The notes: generated by a model not told the origin, from the letters alone. A stretch of 56,027 bases of DNA from an uncultured Clostridia bacterium (GCA_944345365.1 CALVMJ010000006.1:1-56027), one strand, 5' to 3'. Positions 8,841 to 18,318 are shown, counted from the stretch's first letter. Translations and numbers: made by a program.

Positions 8841-8869
8841 ATTTTATCACAAAACATCTCTTTTTCCAA
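8841..8869 (-). promoter_or_regulatory. recF promoter, leaderless geometry
   Basis: TTGGAA (8869-8864), 17 bp spacer, TAAAAT (8846-8841), then exactly 6 nt to the ATG at 8834, so the predicted +1 is the A of the start codon. Confidence 0.65.
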
Positions 8870-8879
8870 GTATCTTTAC

Positions 8880-8907
8880 TTGACTTTTTATTATTTTATA
8901 TTATAAT
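8880..8907 (+). promoter_or_regulatory. dnaA promoter
   Basis: TTGACT (8880-8885), 16 bp spacer, TATAAT (8902-8907). The start point would be near 8914, leaving a 5' leader of about 50 nt with GTGAGAGG before the dnaA ATG. It is back to back with the recF promoter, the two -35 boxes 10 bp apart. Confidence 0.7.
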
Positions 8908-8966
8908 ATTTTTATATAATAAATGTCAATTTGCTTATTATAGCAATTATGGTGTGAGAGGTTAAA

Positions 8967-10322
8967 ATGCAAGAATTAAACGATCTATGGAATATAATTT
9001 TGGAAAAATTGGAACTATCGGTATCTAATGTATCTTTTGTTATGTGGATAAAGCCATTAAAAATTATTGATTACACTGAGGATAAAAAACTTATACTTTC
9101 AACAAAATCAACTTTCGCAAAAAATCAAATATTAAGAGGTTATTTTGACAAATTGAAAAATATTTCAAAAGAAGTCCTTGGAGAAAATCTGGAAGATATT
9201 GAAATCTTAGATCCTCAGGAAGAAGAAGAATATGTTAAGAAAAACTCTCCAAAAACAAAAATTTCTGAAACAACAAATCAGAAAAATCCTTTTGACCCAG
9301 AATTTACTTTTGATAATTTTGTTGTAGGAAAATGTAACCAATATGTTTATGCTGCTTCAAGGGCTGTTGCAGAAAACCCAGGAAAAAAGTATAACCCATT
9401 ATTTATTTACGGGGGTGTTGGTCTTGGAAAAACTCACCTTTTGCACTCTATCGGAAATTATATCCGTGAATACAAACCAAATTTAAAAATAAAATATGTC
9501 ACCTGTGAACAATTTACAAACGACTACATAGAAAGCCTAAGTTCTGCGTCTAAGACAAAATCAAACTCAGAATTTAGAAACAAATATAGAAATCTTGATG
9601 TTTTGATGGTTGATGATATTCAGTTTATTTCAAAAAAGACAAGCACACAAGAAGAATTTTTCCACACTTTTAATGAGCTTCAACAAAACGGAAAACAAAT
9701 TATAATTTCATCAGACAGACCACCAAAAGAAATTGAAACTCTTGAGGATAGATTACGATCGAGATTTACAATGGGACTTATTCAAGACCTCCAATCCCCT
9801 GACTTTGAAACAAGAGTTGCAATCCTAAGAAAAAAATGTCAACTGGAAAAATATCAAGTTGATGAGGAAGTTATAACATATATTGCAGAAAAAATAGATT
9901 CCAACATAAGAGAATTAAAAGGAATGTTGACAAAGGTCTACTTCCTTTCAAATCTTATAGGAAAAAAATCTGCTGATATTAACGACGCAAGAGAAGCATT
10001 TAGCGATAAGTATGAAGAAAAAAATGAAGGCGCTTCAACAGCCGACCAAATAATAGATGCTGTTTGCAATTATTTTGATGTCTCAAAAAGAGATATAACA
10101 GGCAAGAAGAAAAACAAAGAAATTGTAGAACCAAGAATGATAGCAATATATCTTATAAACGAAATGCTTGAAATGCCTCTTGTCTCCATTGGAAAATTGT
10201 TTGGAGGAAGAGACCACACAACTATAATGCACGCAAGAGATAAGATTACCCTTGAAATAAAAACAAGCAAAAAAATTAAAACTTTTATCAGCGAAATTAA
10301 ACAAATGTTGAAAAGTGTATAA
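8967..10322 (+). CDS. dnaA: Chromosomal replication initiator DnaA
   Basis: A protein of 451 residues, a usual length. Domain I spans about residues 1-80 (WNIILEKLELSVS, FVMWIKPL). Domain II is a short linker. Domain III is the AAA+ core starting at NPEFTFDNFVVGKCN, with Walker A GGVGLGKTHLLHSIGN, Walker B VLMVDDIQF, sensor ISSDRPPKEI, the Box VII arginine region LEDRLRSRF and sensor 2. Domain IV carries the DNA-binding signature GGRDHTTIMHARDKI, which reads DnaA boxes. It binds the box cluster just downstream and opens the origin. It is followed by a terminator before dnaN, so dnaN has its own promoter. Confidence 0.98.
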   Translation: MQELNDLWNIILEKLELSVSNVSFVMWIKPLKIIDYTEDKKLILSTKSTFAKNQILRGYFDKLKNISKEVLGENLEDIEILDPQEEEEYVKKNSPKTKISETTNQKNPFDPEFTFDNFVVGKCNQYVYAASRAVAENPGKKYNPLFIYGGVGLGKTHLLHSIGNYIREYKPNLKIKYVTCEQFTNDYIESLSSASKTKSNSEFRNKYRNLDVLMVDDIQFISKKTSTQEEFFHTFNELQQNGKQIIISSDRPPKEIETLEDRLRSRFTMGLIQDLQSPDFETRVAILRKKCQLEKYQVDEEVITYIAEKIDSNIRELKGMLTKVYFLSNLIGKKSADINDAREAFSDKYEEKNEGASTADQIIDAVCNYFDVSKRDITGKKKNKEIVEPRMIAIYLINEMLEMPLVSIGKLFGGRDHTTIMHARDKITLEIKTSKKIKTFISEIKQMLKSV

Positions 10323-10499
10323 ATTCGACAAATTTTCCACAATTTAATCCACATTTAGACAGACCAATATTTTGTGTAAACTTGATTTATTTTTATCAAT
10401 TTTTTAATATATTTTGTGGGTTAAAAAGTTGTCCACATTTCCACATCATCCTAATTTTATTATTACTAAAAAAATAATATAAAAAATAAAATAAAAATC

Positions 10500-10533
10500 C
10501 GCGTATATGCCCATATATACGCGTTTTTTTTTT
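10500..10533 (+). terminator. dnaA terminator inside the origin region
   Basis: Stem CGCGTATAT/ATATACGCG (10500-10508 with 10515-10523), loop GCCCAT, then ten T. It lies 178 nt after the dnaA stop and about 55 bp after the last DnaA box, so it separates dnaA transcription from dnaN. Confidence 0.8.
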
Positions 10534-10648
10534 GAATTAAATATTTCTTAAAAAACAAAAATTATATTTATTTTTTTAATATATATATTATATATATTTT
10601 GATGTTTTTTATTGGCAAAATAATTTATCAAAAAAAATAAAAAAACAC

Positions 10649-10677
10649 TTGATAATTTTCTTAAAAAGTGATAAAAT
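10649..10677 (+). promoter_or_regulatory. dnaN promoter
   Basis: TTGATA (10649-10654), 17 bp spacer, TAAAAT (10672-10677), followed by the Shine-Dalgarno AAGGAG before the ATG at 10705. Confidence 0.65.
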
Positions 10678-10704
10678 ATAAACAACTAAGCAAAGGAGAA
10701 ATTT

Positions 10705-11802
10705 ATGTTAGTAGTATGTCAAGGAATAGAACTTTCGGAAGCGTTTTTGAGGGTAAGTAAAGCTATATCAAATAAAATTACAAACCCTATTTTAGAAGGT
10801 ATAAAAATATCTGCTGAAGACAACATTTTAACATTAAGTGCCACAGATACAGAACTATCTATTGAAAAGAAAATTAAGGCAGATGTAAAAATTGAAGGAG
10901 AAACAGTAGTCCCAGGAAAATTTATAACAGAGTTTGTTAAAAAACTTGCAAACAGTGAAATAGAATTGGAATTAAATGAAAAAAATCAACTTCTTATCAG
11001 ATACGAAGGAAATGAGAGTCTTATTCAGTGTTATAATGCAAAAGAATATCCTGGATTCAGAAAAATAAAGACAGAGAGTTATTTTGGAATTACTCAAAGG
11101 GATTTTAAAACACTGGTTTCAAAAGTTATTTTTTCAGTTGCTTTAGACGATTCAAGGCCTGTTTTAAAAGGTGTATTGTTTGATATTTGCAATAATGAAA
11201 TAACATCAGTTGCTCTCGATGGTTACAGACTTGCAAAAGTTCAAAAGAAAATTACTTCAAATATAAAGAAATCAATAGTAATTCCTCAAAGAAGTCTAAA
11301 TGAAATAAGCAAGATGCTTGAAGATAGCGAAGATATTATTAATATTTACATTGATGAAAATGCAATAATGATTGATAATGGAGATACAAAAATTATTTCC
11401 AGACTTTTGGAAGGAGATTTTATTAATTACAAACAGATAATTCCTGCTAATTACGAAACTTTTGTGATTGTTAACAAAGCACAAATAGAAGATGCACTTG
11501 AAAGAGTTTCTCTTCTTACGAAAGTTGGACAAAACAATTTTGTTAAGTTTGAAATAAAGGAAAATAATCTAAACTTAACATCAAATTCTGAAATAGGAAA
11601 CATTAAAGAAACAATAAGTGCAAACACAACAGGAAAAGACATTGTAATTGCGTTTAATCCAAGATTTATTCTTGAAGCATTGAGAGTAAATTCAAATGAG
11701 TTTGTTAAAATGTGTTATAATAAGTCGACAAATCCTTGCGTAATTGTTCCAACAGAAGGAGATGAATTTTTATACTTAATTCTTCCTGTCAGAATTATAT
11801 AA
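10705..11802 (+). CDS. dnaN: DNA polymerase III beta subunit (sliding clamp)
   Basis: A protein of 365 residues. DnaN forms the ring-shaped dimer that holds the replicative polymerase on DNA. The three repeated clamp domains are recognisable: domain I includes FLRVSKAISNKITNPILEGI, domain II begins around QRDFKTLVSKVIFSVALDDSRPVLKG, and the end ILPVRII resembles the conserved C-terminal MPMRL-type segment that forms the protein-binding pocket. Start has AAGGAGAAATTT before ATG. A terminator follows the gene, so it is a monocistronic unit; recF is not downstream. Confidence 0.97.
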   Translation: MLVVCQGIELSEAFLRVSKAISNKITNPILEGIKISAEDNILTLSATDTELSIEKKIKADVKIEGETVVPGKFITEFVKKLANSEIELELNEKNQLLIRYEGNESLIQCYNAKEYPGFRKIKTESYFGITQRDFKTLVSKVIFSVALDDSRPVLKGVLFDICNNEITSVALDGYRLAKVQKKITSNIKKSIVIPQRSLNEISKMLEDSEDIINIYIDENAIMIDNGDTKIISRLLEGDFINYKQIIPANYETFVIVNKAQIEDALERVSLLTKVGQNNFVKFEIKENNLNLTSNSEIGNIKETISANTTGKDIVIAFNPRFILEALRVNSNEFVKMCYNKSTNPCVIVPTEGDEFLYLILPVRII

Positions 11803-11821
11803 GTAAGAGAGATAACAAAGA

Positions 11822-11853
11822 GATAGTGTGAAATTAAACACTGTCTTTTTTTT
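11822..11853 (+). terminator. dnaN terminator
   Basis: Stem GATAGTGT/ACACTGTC (11822-11829 with 11838-11845, one G-T pair), loop of 8 nt, then eight T. Confidence 0.75.
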
Positions 11854-11921
11854 ACTTTCCTAACTTTATTTATAAAACATTTTTTATTAAAAACATTGAA
11901 AGAAAATAAAGAAAAAAAAGA

Positions 11922-11950
11922 TTGACAAAATTAAGAAAATATATTAAAAT
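11922..11950 (+). promoter_or_regulatory. Promoter of the rpmH-rnpA-yidD-yidC-jag operon
   Basis: TTGACA (11922-11927), 17 bp spacer, TAAAAT (11945-11950): a perfect -35 and a near-perfect -10. The rpmH Shine-Dalgarno AAGGAGG follows. Confidence 0.75.
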
Positions 11951-11979
11951 TAACTTGTTTTAGATAAAAGGAGGCTACT

Positions 11980-12114
11980 ATGAAACAAACTTATCAACCA
12001 AAGAAGGCTAGAAGAAAAAAAGTTCATGGATTTAGAGAAAGAATGAAAGCAAAAGCCGGAAGAAATGTTTTGAAAAGAAGAAGAAATCGTGGAAGAAAAA
12101 AAATTTGTGCATAA
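11980..12114 (+). CDS. rpmH: 50S ribosomal protein L34
   Basis: A protein of 44 residues, the normal L34 length, strongly basic. It begins [18 protein letters not shown] and contains [22 protein letters not shown], the L34 signature. The ATG at 11980 follows AAAGGAGGC. It is first in the classic rpmH-rnpA-yidD-yidC-jag order next to the origin. Confidence 0.97.
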   Translation: MKQTYQPKKARRKKVHGFRERMKAKAGRNVLKRRRNRGRKKICA

Positions 12115-12120
12115 TGAAGT

Positions 12121-12438
12121 GTGAAAATGGATCATAGATTAAGAAAAAATAAACAATTTTCATATTTGTATAAAAAGGGCGAAAAATTTTACACCAGACA
12201 TCTAATTTTATTTAAAATTTGCAGTAAATTTAAGAATTATAAAATAGGTTTTTCTGTTAGTAAGAAAATAGGAAAAGCAAATGTTAGAAATAAAGTTAAA
12301 AGAAGAATGAAGGAAATTGTAAGAGTAAATAATTTTGCTAAAGATTATAGTAATTATGTTTTAATGGCAAAAGAAGGAATAGAAAACCTGTCATTTTTAG
12401 ATTTAAGAAAAGAAATTGAGGAAATTTTTAACAAATGA
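12121..12438 (+). CDS. rnpA: Ribonuclease P protein component
   Basis: A small basic protein of 105 residues that binds the RNase P RNA and helps cleave the 5' leader of pre-t[21 protein letters not shown] at the N-terminus and the RNR-type motif ([23 protein letters not shown], residues about 40-62) are diagnostic. The start is either GTG 12121 or ATG 12127; neither has a strong Shine-Dalgarno, so it is probably coupled to rpmH, 6 nt upstream. Its TGA stop overlaps the yidD ATG. Confidence 0.95.
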   Translation: MKMDHRLRKNKQFSYLYKKGEKFYTRHLILFKICSKFKNYKIGFSVSKKIGKANVRNKVKRRMKEIVRVNNFAKDYSNYVLMAKEGIENLSFLDLRKEIEEIFNK

Positions 12439-12707
12439 TAAAAGAAATTTTATTGTTTCCGTTAAAAATTTTATTATATATTCCAATTTTTATTTACAAG
12501 TTCTTAATTTCTCCATTTTTACCAAAAGTTTGTAGATTTTATCCAAGTTGCTCAAATTATTTTTTGCAGGCAGTAAAAGAATTTGGGCCTTTAAAAGGAT
12601 CTTATTTAGGAATAAAAAGAATACTTAGATGCACTCCAAATAACAAAAGAAAGGGATATGATCCCGTTCCAATAAATATAAAAGGAGTCAAGAAATGGAT
12701 TTTTTAA
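12435..12707 (+). CDS. yidD: Membrane protein insertion efficiency factor YidD
   Basis: A protein of 90 residues with an N-terminal hydrophobic, amphipathic stretch and the family core [19 protein letters not shown] followed by [12 protein letters not shown] and GYDPVP. YidD is membrane-associated and aids YidC-dependent insertion; its exact mechanism is open. ATGA overlap with rnpA and a 13 nt overlap with yidC show tight coupling. Confidence 0.95.
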   Translation: MIKEILLFPLKILLYIPIFIYKFLISPFLPKVCRFYPSCSNYFLQAVKEFGPLKGSYLGIKRILRCTPNNKRKGYDPVPINIKGVKKWIF

Positions 12708-14197
12708 ATACGGTTTTAGCAATTGCAAAACCATCAGGTCTTTGGGGAACAATTATAAACACTTTTGAACAAGGTGTTGGGAGTTATCTTTTAACTATTG
12801 TTTTAATTACTTTAATTTTAAGAGTTCTTCTCTCCCCTTTCGACACAATAAACAAGCGAATTTCAAAAAAACAAGCTCAGGCTCAGGCAAAAATTCAGCC
12901 TCAGCTTGAAGAATTGCAAAAAAAGTATGGGCATGACAGGGCTTTACTTAATCAAAAAACACAAGCTCTATATAAAAAGGCAGGAATGAGTGTTGGTGGA
13001 AGTTGTCTGTTTATGCTTGCCTTCATGGCGATCAATTTAACAATTTTCTTTTCTTTATTTTCAGCTCTTAATTTAATGGCTGATTATAAGATAAATCAAC
13101 AATATTTAACTATCAAAGAAAGCTACTCAAATGTCCTAAACCTAGTTGATGTTTATGAGAAAGACCCTTCCATAATTGATAAAAATCAGTTATTTCAAGA
13201 TTTTGAGAATGTGTCGTTTAAAGTTGAAAAACAAGGGAATGAAGAATTTATTATTGCCTTAAACAAAGATAACGAGCAAATATATAAAACAAATTATAAA
13301 GACAATTTTTCATATTACAGCGAAACCGAACAATTTCTTGAAAGTGGAGATATCACGGACAAAGTTTTAGCTTATGATAATGAAAGTGAATTTACTCCTA
13401 TTAAAATGGTTAGTGTTGACAGTGAAAAAGAAATAATAAACTATTATTTTATTAAAACAAACCTTATTTCAAAAAATGAAGAAAAATTCAGTCTGACATC
13501 AAGAGCAAATCTTTATGAGTATATCTCTTCAGATAAATATGTTAAAGGGCTTATAAGAACTTATATTGAAAAAGAAGAAGTGAGCGAAGGTCAAGTAAGT
13601 GAGTATGTTTATGTTGGAGATGAATTTGTAAAAGAAGAAATTACTCTATCTACTGCAATTCAAACAATGGCGATGAAAGAAGTATTTAAAGCGTATGATG
13701 CAACTCAAAAGGAAAACTCTTTCCTTTGGATAGGAAGTATATGGGTTGCAGACTCGCCTTTTAAGAATTCAATTTTCACTTTTAATGAGTATAAAGCAGA
13801 GATTGGTGCAAACAATATACGTTCTGAGGAAGAGGTTATATATAACTCATTTATGACAGATTTAAGAGAACAAAAAGGAAGGGTAAATGGTTATTTTATA
13901 CTTGCAATAATTAGTATAGGTGTTTCTGCTTTATCGATTTGGCTTGGACAAAGAGGAACTAATTTCAAAAATAATCCAAACAGAAAATCGAATTTAATTA
14001 TGATGATTGTAATGCCTTCAATTATGGGAATATTTGCCATTTTGTATAATAGCGTGTTTGCAATATATCTTGTAGTTAGTCAAGCTATTAGTGCAGCAAT
14101 AACACCACTTAGCAATTTAATAGTAAAAAAGTGGGAAGAACACGACAAGAAAAAACAAGATGCCAAACAAACAGTTGTAGATTACAGAAGAAAGTGA
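12695..14197 (+). CDS. yidC: Membrane protein insertase YidC/SpoIIIJ with a large extracytoplasmic insertion
   Basis: YidC inserts and folds small membrane proteins, alone or with SecYEG. The conserved core is present: [14 protein letters not shown] (with the groove-type Arg), the cytoplasmic hairpin ([26 protein letters not shown]), then transmembrane helices after [13 protein letters not shown] and, near the end, [24 protein letters not shown] and [13 protein letters not shown]. The protein has 500 residues against roughly 260-290 for Gram-positive YidC. The excess is a hydrophilic block at about residues 127-340 between the third and fourth core segments, which should lie outside the membrane. 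Start has AAGGAG; the C-terminus is Lys-rich. Confidence 0.93.
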   Translation: MDFLNTVLAIAKPSGLWGTIINTFEQGVGSYLLTIVLITLILRVLLSPFDTINKRISKKQAQAQAKIQPQLEELQKKYGHDRALLNQKTQALYKKAGMSVGGSCLFMLAFMAINLTIFFSLFSALNLMADYKINQQYLTIKESYSNVLNLVDVYEKDPSIIDKNQLFQDFENVSFKVEKQGNEEFIIALNKDNEQIYKTNYKDNFSYYSETEQFLESGDITDKVLAYDNESEFTPIKMVSVDSEKEIINYYFIKTNLISKNEEKFSLTSRANLYEYISSDKYVKGLIRTYIEKEEVSEGQVSEYVYVGDEFVKEEITLSTAIQTMAMKEVFKAYDATQKENSFLWIGSIWVADSPFKNSIFTFNEYKAEIGANNIRSEEEVIYNSFMTDLREQKGRVNGYFILAIISIGVSALSIWLGQRGTNFKNNPNRKSNLIMMIVMPSIMGIFAILYNSVFAIYLVVSQAISAAITPLSNLIVKKWEEHDKKKQDAKQTVVDYRRK

Positions 14198-14222
14198 TAA
14201 AATAATTAAAGCGGAGGAAATT

Positions 14223-15023
14223 ATGAAAGAAGTTGAAGGAATTGGAAAAAATATTGAACAGGCAATAGAAAATGCGCTTTTTGAGCTTAAAGCTCCAAGG
14301 GAAGATGTTGACATAAAGATAATAAGTGAAGGTGGGTTGTTTAAAAAGGCAAAAGTTATTGTTTCAATATCAGAAGATGTAAAAGAAAAGTATGAAAAGA
14401 AGGAAGAAAAAAGAAAGTCTTTTATAGAAGATGAAGATGGAATTTGTATCAAAAAAAGCAAAGAAGAAGATAAAGAATTAAAAAAAGTTGAAAAAGAGAA
14501 AGAAAAAGAAGAGAAAAAAGCCGAGAAACAGCAAGAAAAGGAAGAAAAGAAAAAAGAAAAGGAAGAAAAAGATATTAAACATATCAACCCAAAGGACTTT
14601 TTACAAGGATTATTTAATTCTTATCAAAAAGAAATTACTATTGAAGAAATTGAAGATGAAAAAACTATAACATATCTTGTTAAAGGTGAAAATATTGGTG
14701 AGATGATTGGCTATAGGGGCGAAACACTTTTTGCAATTTCTTATCTAACTTCAATATTAGCAAAAAAATCAGAAAAGAAAGTTTTGGTGGATATAGAAGG
14801 TTACAGAGAAAAAAGAATTGCAAGTTTAACTGCTCTTGCAAACAAGATGGCTAGTAAAGTTGCAAAAACAGGAAGATATGTTAAACTTGAACCTATGGAT
14901 GCAGGCGAAAGAAGAATTATTCATCTTGCATTGCAAGACAATCCAAAAGTAACTACACTAAGCAAGGGAACCGAACCACATAGATTTTTGATGATATTTC
15001 CAAGAGAATATAAAGATAGCTAG
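14223..15023 (+). CDS. jag: RNA-binding protein Jag/KhpB (Jag-N, KH, R3H)
   Basis: A protein of 266 residues. The Jag-N domain is at about 1-58 (VEGIGKNIEQAIENAL, GGLFKKAKV). A very charged Lys/Glu linker (about 60-120) follows, then a KH domain with GENIGEMIGYRGETL (GxxG-type loop) and an R3H domain (RYVKLEPMDAGERRIIHLAL, with the Arg-x3-His signature) ending TEPHRFLMIFPRE. It binds RNA and in other Firmicutes affects cell division and envelope homeostasis. It is last in the rpmH operon, 25 nt after yidC, with GCGGAGG before its ATG. The linker is unusually long and low-complexity. Confidence 0.95.
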   Translation: MKEVEGIGKNIEQAIENALFELKAPREDVDIKIISEGGLFKKAKVIVSISEDVKEKYEKKEEKRKSFIEDEDGICIKKSKEEDKELKKVEKEKEKEEKKAEKQQEKEEKKKEKEEKDIKHINPKDFLQGLFNSYQKEITIEEIEDEKTITYLVKGENIGEMIGYRGETLFAISYLTSILAKKSEKKVLVDIEGYREKRIASLTALANKMASKVAKTGRYVKLEPMDAGERRIIHLALQDNPKVTTLSKGTEPHRFLMIFPREYKDS

Positions 15024-15038
15024 CCAAAAATTAATATG

Positions 15039-15067
15039 AGCAAGTATTACTATACTTGCTTTTTTTA
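15039..15067 (+). terminator. Terminator of the rpmH-jag operon, overlapping the mnmE promoter
   Basis: Stem AGCAAGTAT/ATACTTGCT (15039-15047 with 15052-15060), loop TACT, then six T. The 3' arm plus T-tract contains the -35 box of mnmE (15056-15061). Confidence 0.85.
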
Positions 15068-15084
15068 TTTAAAACTGTTATAAT
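15056..15084 (+). promoter_or_regulatory. mnmE promoter, leaderless geometry
   Basis: TTGCTT (15056-15061), 17 bp spacer, TATAAT (15079-15084), then exactly 6 nt to the ATG at 15091. There is no Shine-Dalgarno. Confidence 0.7.
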
Positions 15085-15090
15085 ACCGCT

Positions 15091-16428
15091 ATGGAAAAAA
15101 CAATAGCTTCAATATCAACACCGCTTGGGAAAGGTGCAATTTCTATTGTAAGAATGAGTGGGGAAAAAGCTCTTGAAATAGCTTTTAAAGTTTTTAATGC
15201 AAAGAAACTTACTATTGAAAATATTGAACCAAGAAAAATGTACTTGGGAAATTTTGAATTAGAAAAAGGTTTTTTTGAAAAATGTTTAATGGTTTACTTC
15301 AAATCACCAAATTCATATACAGGTGAAGATTTGATTGAGTTTCAAATACACGGGGGAATATTAATAACTCAAAAAATTCTTAAAAAATGTCTTGATGAAG
15401 GAGCAGTATTAGCCGAGGCAGGAGAGTTTTCCAAGAGGGCTTTTTTAAATGGTAAAATAAGCTTAAATGAAGCAGAATCAATAATCGACATAATAGAAAG
15501 TGAAAGCGAAAGTGAGTTAAAATCCAGTCTAACTTTATCAAAAGGAGATTTATCGCTAAAAATTGAAAACCTACAAAATTCTATTACAGAACTTCTTGCT
15601 AAAATTGAAGTTACACTTGATTATCCTGAGGAAGATTTTGATGAAGATGTAAGAGAAACTATAAAAAAAGAAATAGGAGATATTAAAAAGCAGATAGAAA
15701 AACTTATCAATGACAGCCGAAATGCAAAATATATTAAGCATGGAATAAATGTGGCTATTGTAGGAAGAACAAATGTTGGAAAGTCCAGCCTTTTAAATGC
15801 CTTGCTTGGAGAAAACAAAGCAATTGTTACTGATATAGAAGGAACAACAAGAGATAGTATTGAAGGTTCATTTTTTCATAATGGGATAAAAATAAATTTA
15901 ATTGATACAGCCGGAATAAGAGAAGCTGTTGACGAGGTGGAAAAAATAGGAATAAAGAAAAGCAAAGAAATTTTAGACAAATCAGATATAGTGATGTTTG
16001 TTGTTGATGGAACGAAAAGACTTTCAGATTCGGATCTTAAAATTTTAAACCTATCCAAAAAGAAACCTTATATTTGTGTTGTTAACAAAACAGATAAAAG
16101 TAGAGCTGTGGAAAAATTAGAAAACGAAATAGAAATTTCTGCTGTTTTTAATAAAAATATAGATGAACTTAAAAATAAAATATTTGACATAATAATTAAA
16201 GAGGAAATCAACTTTAATAATATTATAGTAACAAATGAAAGGCAACTTCAAGAACTGTCAAACGCCTTAAAAAACATCAGGGAAATTGAAAATGCCGAAG
16301 CTGAGGTGCTGGAAGTAATTGCTATGCTTATAAAAAATTTGTGGACTACACTTGGAAAAATAACAGGAAACACAGAAAATGAAAATATTATAAACTTAAT
16401 TTTTTCAAAGTTCTGTTTGGGAAAATAA
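15091..16428 (+). CDS. mnmE: tRNA modification GTPase MnmE
   Basis: A protein of 445 residues. With MnmG it builds the cmnm5 group on U34 of tRNAs that read NNA/NNG codons. The N-terminal folate-binding domain begins [20 protein letters not shown]; the helical domain follows; the inserted G domain has [16 protein letters not shown] (G1), TTRD (G2), DTAGIRE (G3) and NKTD (G4); the protein ends FSKFCLGK, matching the conserved FC(I/L)GK with the catalytic Cys. It starts an operon with mnmG (2 nt gap) and rsmG. Confidence 0.97.
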   Translation: MEKTIASISTPLGKGAISIVRMSGEKALEIAFKVFNAKKLTIENIEPRKMYLGNFELEKGFFEKCLMVYFKSPNSYTGEDLIEFQIHGGILITQKILKKCLDEGAVLAEAGEFSKRAFLNGKISLNEAESIIDIIESESESELKSSLTLSKGDLSLKIENLQNSITELLAKIEVTLDYPEEDFDEDVRETIKKEIGDIKKQIEKLINDSRNAKYIKHGINVAIVGRTNVGKSSLLNALLGENKAIVTDIEGTTRDSIEGSFFHNGIKINLIDTAGIREAVDEVEKIGIKKSKEILDKSDIVMFVVDGTKRLSDSDLKILNLSKKKPYICVVNKTDKSRAVEKLENEIEISAVFNKNIDELKNKIFDIIIKEEINFNNIIVTNERQLQELSNALKNIREIENAEAEVLEVIAMLIKNLWTTLGKITGNTENENIINLIFSKFCLGK

Positions 16429-16430
16429 AT

Positions 16431-18293
16431 ATGGAAAAGTTTGATGCTGTGGTAATTGGAGCAGGACACGCAGGCTGTGAAGCTGGACTTGCTCTTGCAA
16501 GAATGGGAAACAAAACACTGCTTTTAACATTAAGTCTTGATGCAGTGGCTTTTTTGGCATGCAATCCTTCTATTGGAGGAACAGCAAAGGGTCATTTAGT
16601 CTGTGAAATTGATGCTCTTGGTGGTCAAATGGGAATAAATATTGACAAAACTTTAATTCAAATAAGAATGCTTAATTCAAGCAAAGGCCCTGCTGTCCAA
16701 AGTTTAAGAGCCCAAGCAGATAAAGTAGCATATCACACCGAAATGAAGAAAACACTTGAAAACACTCCAAACCTCTATTTAAAACAGGCAGAAGTTTGCG
16801 AAGTCAAAGATAATAACGAAGTAAAAATTGTTAAAACTCTTGTTGGAGATGAATTTGAATGTAAAGCTGTCGTTTTTGCCACAGGAGTTTATTTAAACAG
16901 TGACATAATTATAGGAAAAACTGTCGAAAATATTGGGCCAAACGGCTTTAAGAATGCAAAATATTTATCAAAAACATTAACAGACCTTGGAGTAAAACTC
17001 CTAAGATTTAAAACGGGAACGCCAGCAAGAATAAATTCTAGGAGTATAGACTTTTCTCAGTTGCCTGTTCAAAAAGGGGAAGAAAATATTCAAAATTTCT
17101 CGTTTATGACTACCAGAAAGCCAAAAAATATTTTACCTTGCTACTTGACATATACAAATGAAAAAACACACGAAATAATCAACAATAATTTGCATAGAAA
17201 TCCAACTATTTCTGGGGAAATAAAAGGGATTGGACCAAGATACTGCCCTTCAATTGAAACAAAGGTTGTAAGATTTGCCGATAAAGACAAACATCAACTA
17301 TTTCTAGAACCCGAAGCTTTATCAACAAATGAATTCTATATACAAGGGTTTTCGAGCTCTATGCCAACGGATGTTCAAAGAGAAATGATTCATTCAATTA
17401 AAGGTCTTGAAAATGCGGAAATTATGAGAGATGCTTATGCCATTGAGTATGATTGCATTGACCCCACTCAATTACTGCCTACCCTCGCCTTAAAAAACAG
17501 AAAAGGTCTTTATTTTGCCGGACAAATTAATGGAACAAGTGGATATGAAGAAGCTGCCGCACAAGGAATAATTGCAGGAATAAATGCAAGCTTATATCTT
17601 AAAGGAAAGGAAGAATTGGTTCTTAAAAGAAGTGATGCATATATTGGAGTTTTGATAGACGACATTGTTACAAAAGGGACAAACGAACCTTATAGAATGA
17701 TGACAAGCAGAGCTGAATACAGGTTGACTTTAAGGCAGGATAATGCGGATATAAGGTTGACAGAGCTTGGGAGAAAAGTTGGGCTTGTAGATGACAAAAG
17801 ATATAAAAAATTCAAGAAAAAAATCAAATTAATTGAAAAATTAAAGGAAATATTAGAAAAAAAATTAAAACTAGATGAAAAATTAATTAATTTATTTAAT
17901 GAAAATAATGAGAGCGTCCCAAAAACAAATATATCCGTAAAAACAGCATTAAAAAGAACTAATATAGACCTTTTTAAACTTAATAGGGTGTATAATCTTT
18001 TTGATAGAAAAATCCCATTTGATGTCATAAATGAATTAAACATTATGACAAAGTTTGAGGGTTATTTAAAACAACAGCAAGATGAAATAGAAAGAGCTAA
18101 AAAGAACGAAGAAATCGAAATTCCAAGAGGTTTTGAGTATGTGGGATTAAAAGGAATAAGAGCCGAAACCATTCAAAAATTAACACAGATAAAACCTTTA
18201 AATATTGGTCAAGCTTCTAGAATTTCTGGTGTTTCACCTGCCGATATAGCTGTTTTATCGGTTTTAATAAAAAAATATAAAGAAAATAAATAA
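16431..18293 (+). CDS. mnmG: tRNA U34 carboxymethylaminomethyl-modifying enzyme MnmG/GidA
   Basis: A protein of 620 residues, normal length. FAD-binding motif [20 protein letters not shown] at residues about 7-26, then the conserved [21 protein letters not shown], the GIDA signature [15 protein letters not shown], the second FAD region [19 protein letters not shown] and the C-terminal MnmE-binding helical domain ([27 protein letters not shown]). It acts with MnmE on tRNA wobble uridines. Start is 2 nt after the mnmE stop with little Shine-Dalgarno, so it is probably coupled. Confidence 0.97.
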   Translation: MEKFDAVVIGAGHAGCEAGLALARMGNKTLLLTLSLDAVAFLACNPSIGGTAKGHLVCEIDALGGQMGINIDKTLIQIRMLNSSKGPAVQSLRAQADKVAYHTEMKKTLENTPNLYLKQAEVCEVKDNNEVKIVKTLVGDEFECKAVVFATGVYLNSDIIIGKTVENIGPNGFKNAKYLSKTLTDLGVKLLRFKTGTPARINSRSIDFSQLPVQKGEENIQNFSFMTTRKPKNILPCYLTYTNEKTHEIINNNLHRNPTISGEIKGIGPRYCPSIETKVVRFADKDKHQLFLEPEALSTNEFYIQGFSSSMPTDVQREMIHSIKGLENAEIMRDAYAIEYDCIDPTQLLPTLALKNRKGLYFAGQINGTSGYEEAAAQGIIAGINASLYLKGKEELVLKRSDAYIGVLIDDIVTKGTNEPYRMMTSRAEYRLTLRQDNADIRLTELGRKVGLVDDKRYKKFKKKIKLIEKLKEILEKKLKLDEKLINLFNENNESVPKTNISVKTALKRTNIDLFKLNRVYNLFDRKIPFDVINELNIMTKFEGYLKQQQDEIERAKKNEEIEIPRGFEYVGLKGIRAETIQKLTQIKPLNIGQASRISGVSPADIAVLSVLIKKYKENK

Positions 18294-18318
18294 AAATCAA
18301 TTAAATAGGCTGAAAAAA

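Larger units (their letters stand above)
10323..10704. other. oriC candidate: dnaA-dnaN intergenic region with DnaA-box cluster
   Basis: Six near-matches to TTATNCACA sit within 115 bp. Three have one mismatch: TTTTCCACA (10333-10341), TAATCCACA (10345-10353) and TTGTCCACA (10429-10437). Three have two: ATTTCCACA (10437-10445) and, on the minus strand, 10373-10381 and 10415-10423. An extremely AT-rich tract follows (10446-10500 and 10534-10650), suited to unwinding. Gene orientation switches around here, from leftward to rightward, as expected at an origin. The location matches incC of Bacillus subtilis oriC. A dnaA terminator and the dnaN promoter lie in the same gap. Confidence 0.75.

Noticed and set aside
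8835..8966. Second DnaA-box cluster upstream of dnaA, as in Bacillus incA/incB
   Set aside because: Only TTATCACAA-like sequence with several mismatches was found; there is no cluster.
14117..14587. Ser/Phe-rich leftward frame opposite jag, and similar frames opposite the giant genes
   Set aside because: These are mirror frames of Lys/Glu-rich or repeat-rich coding sequence with no start signals and no recognisable motifs.
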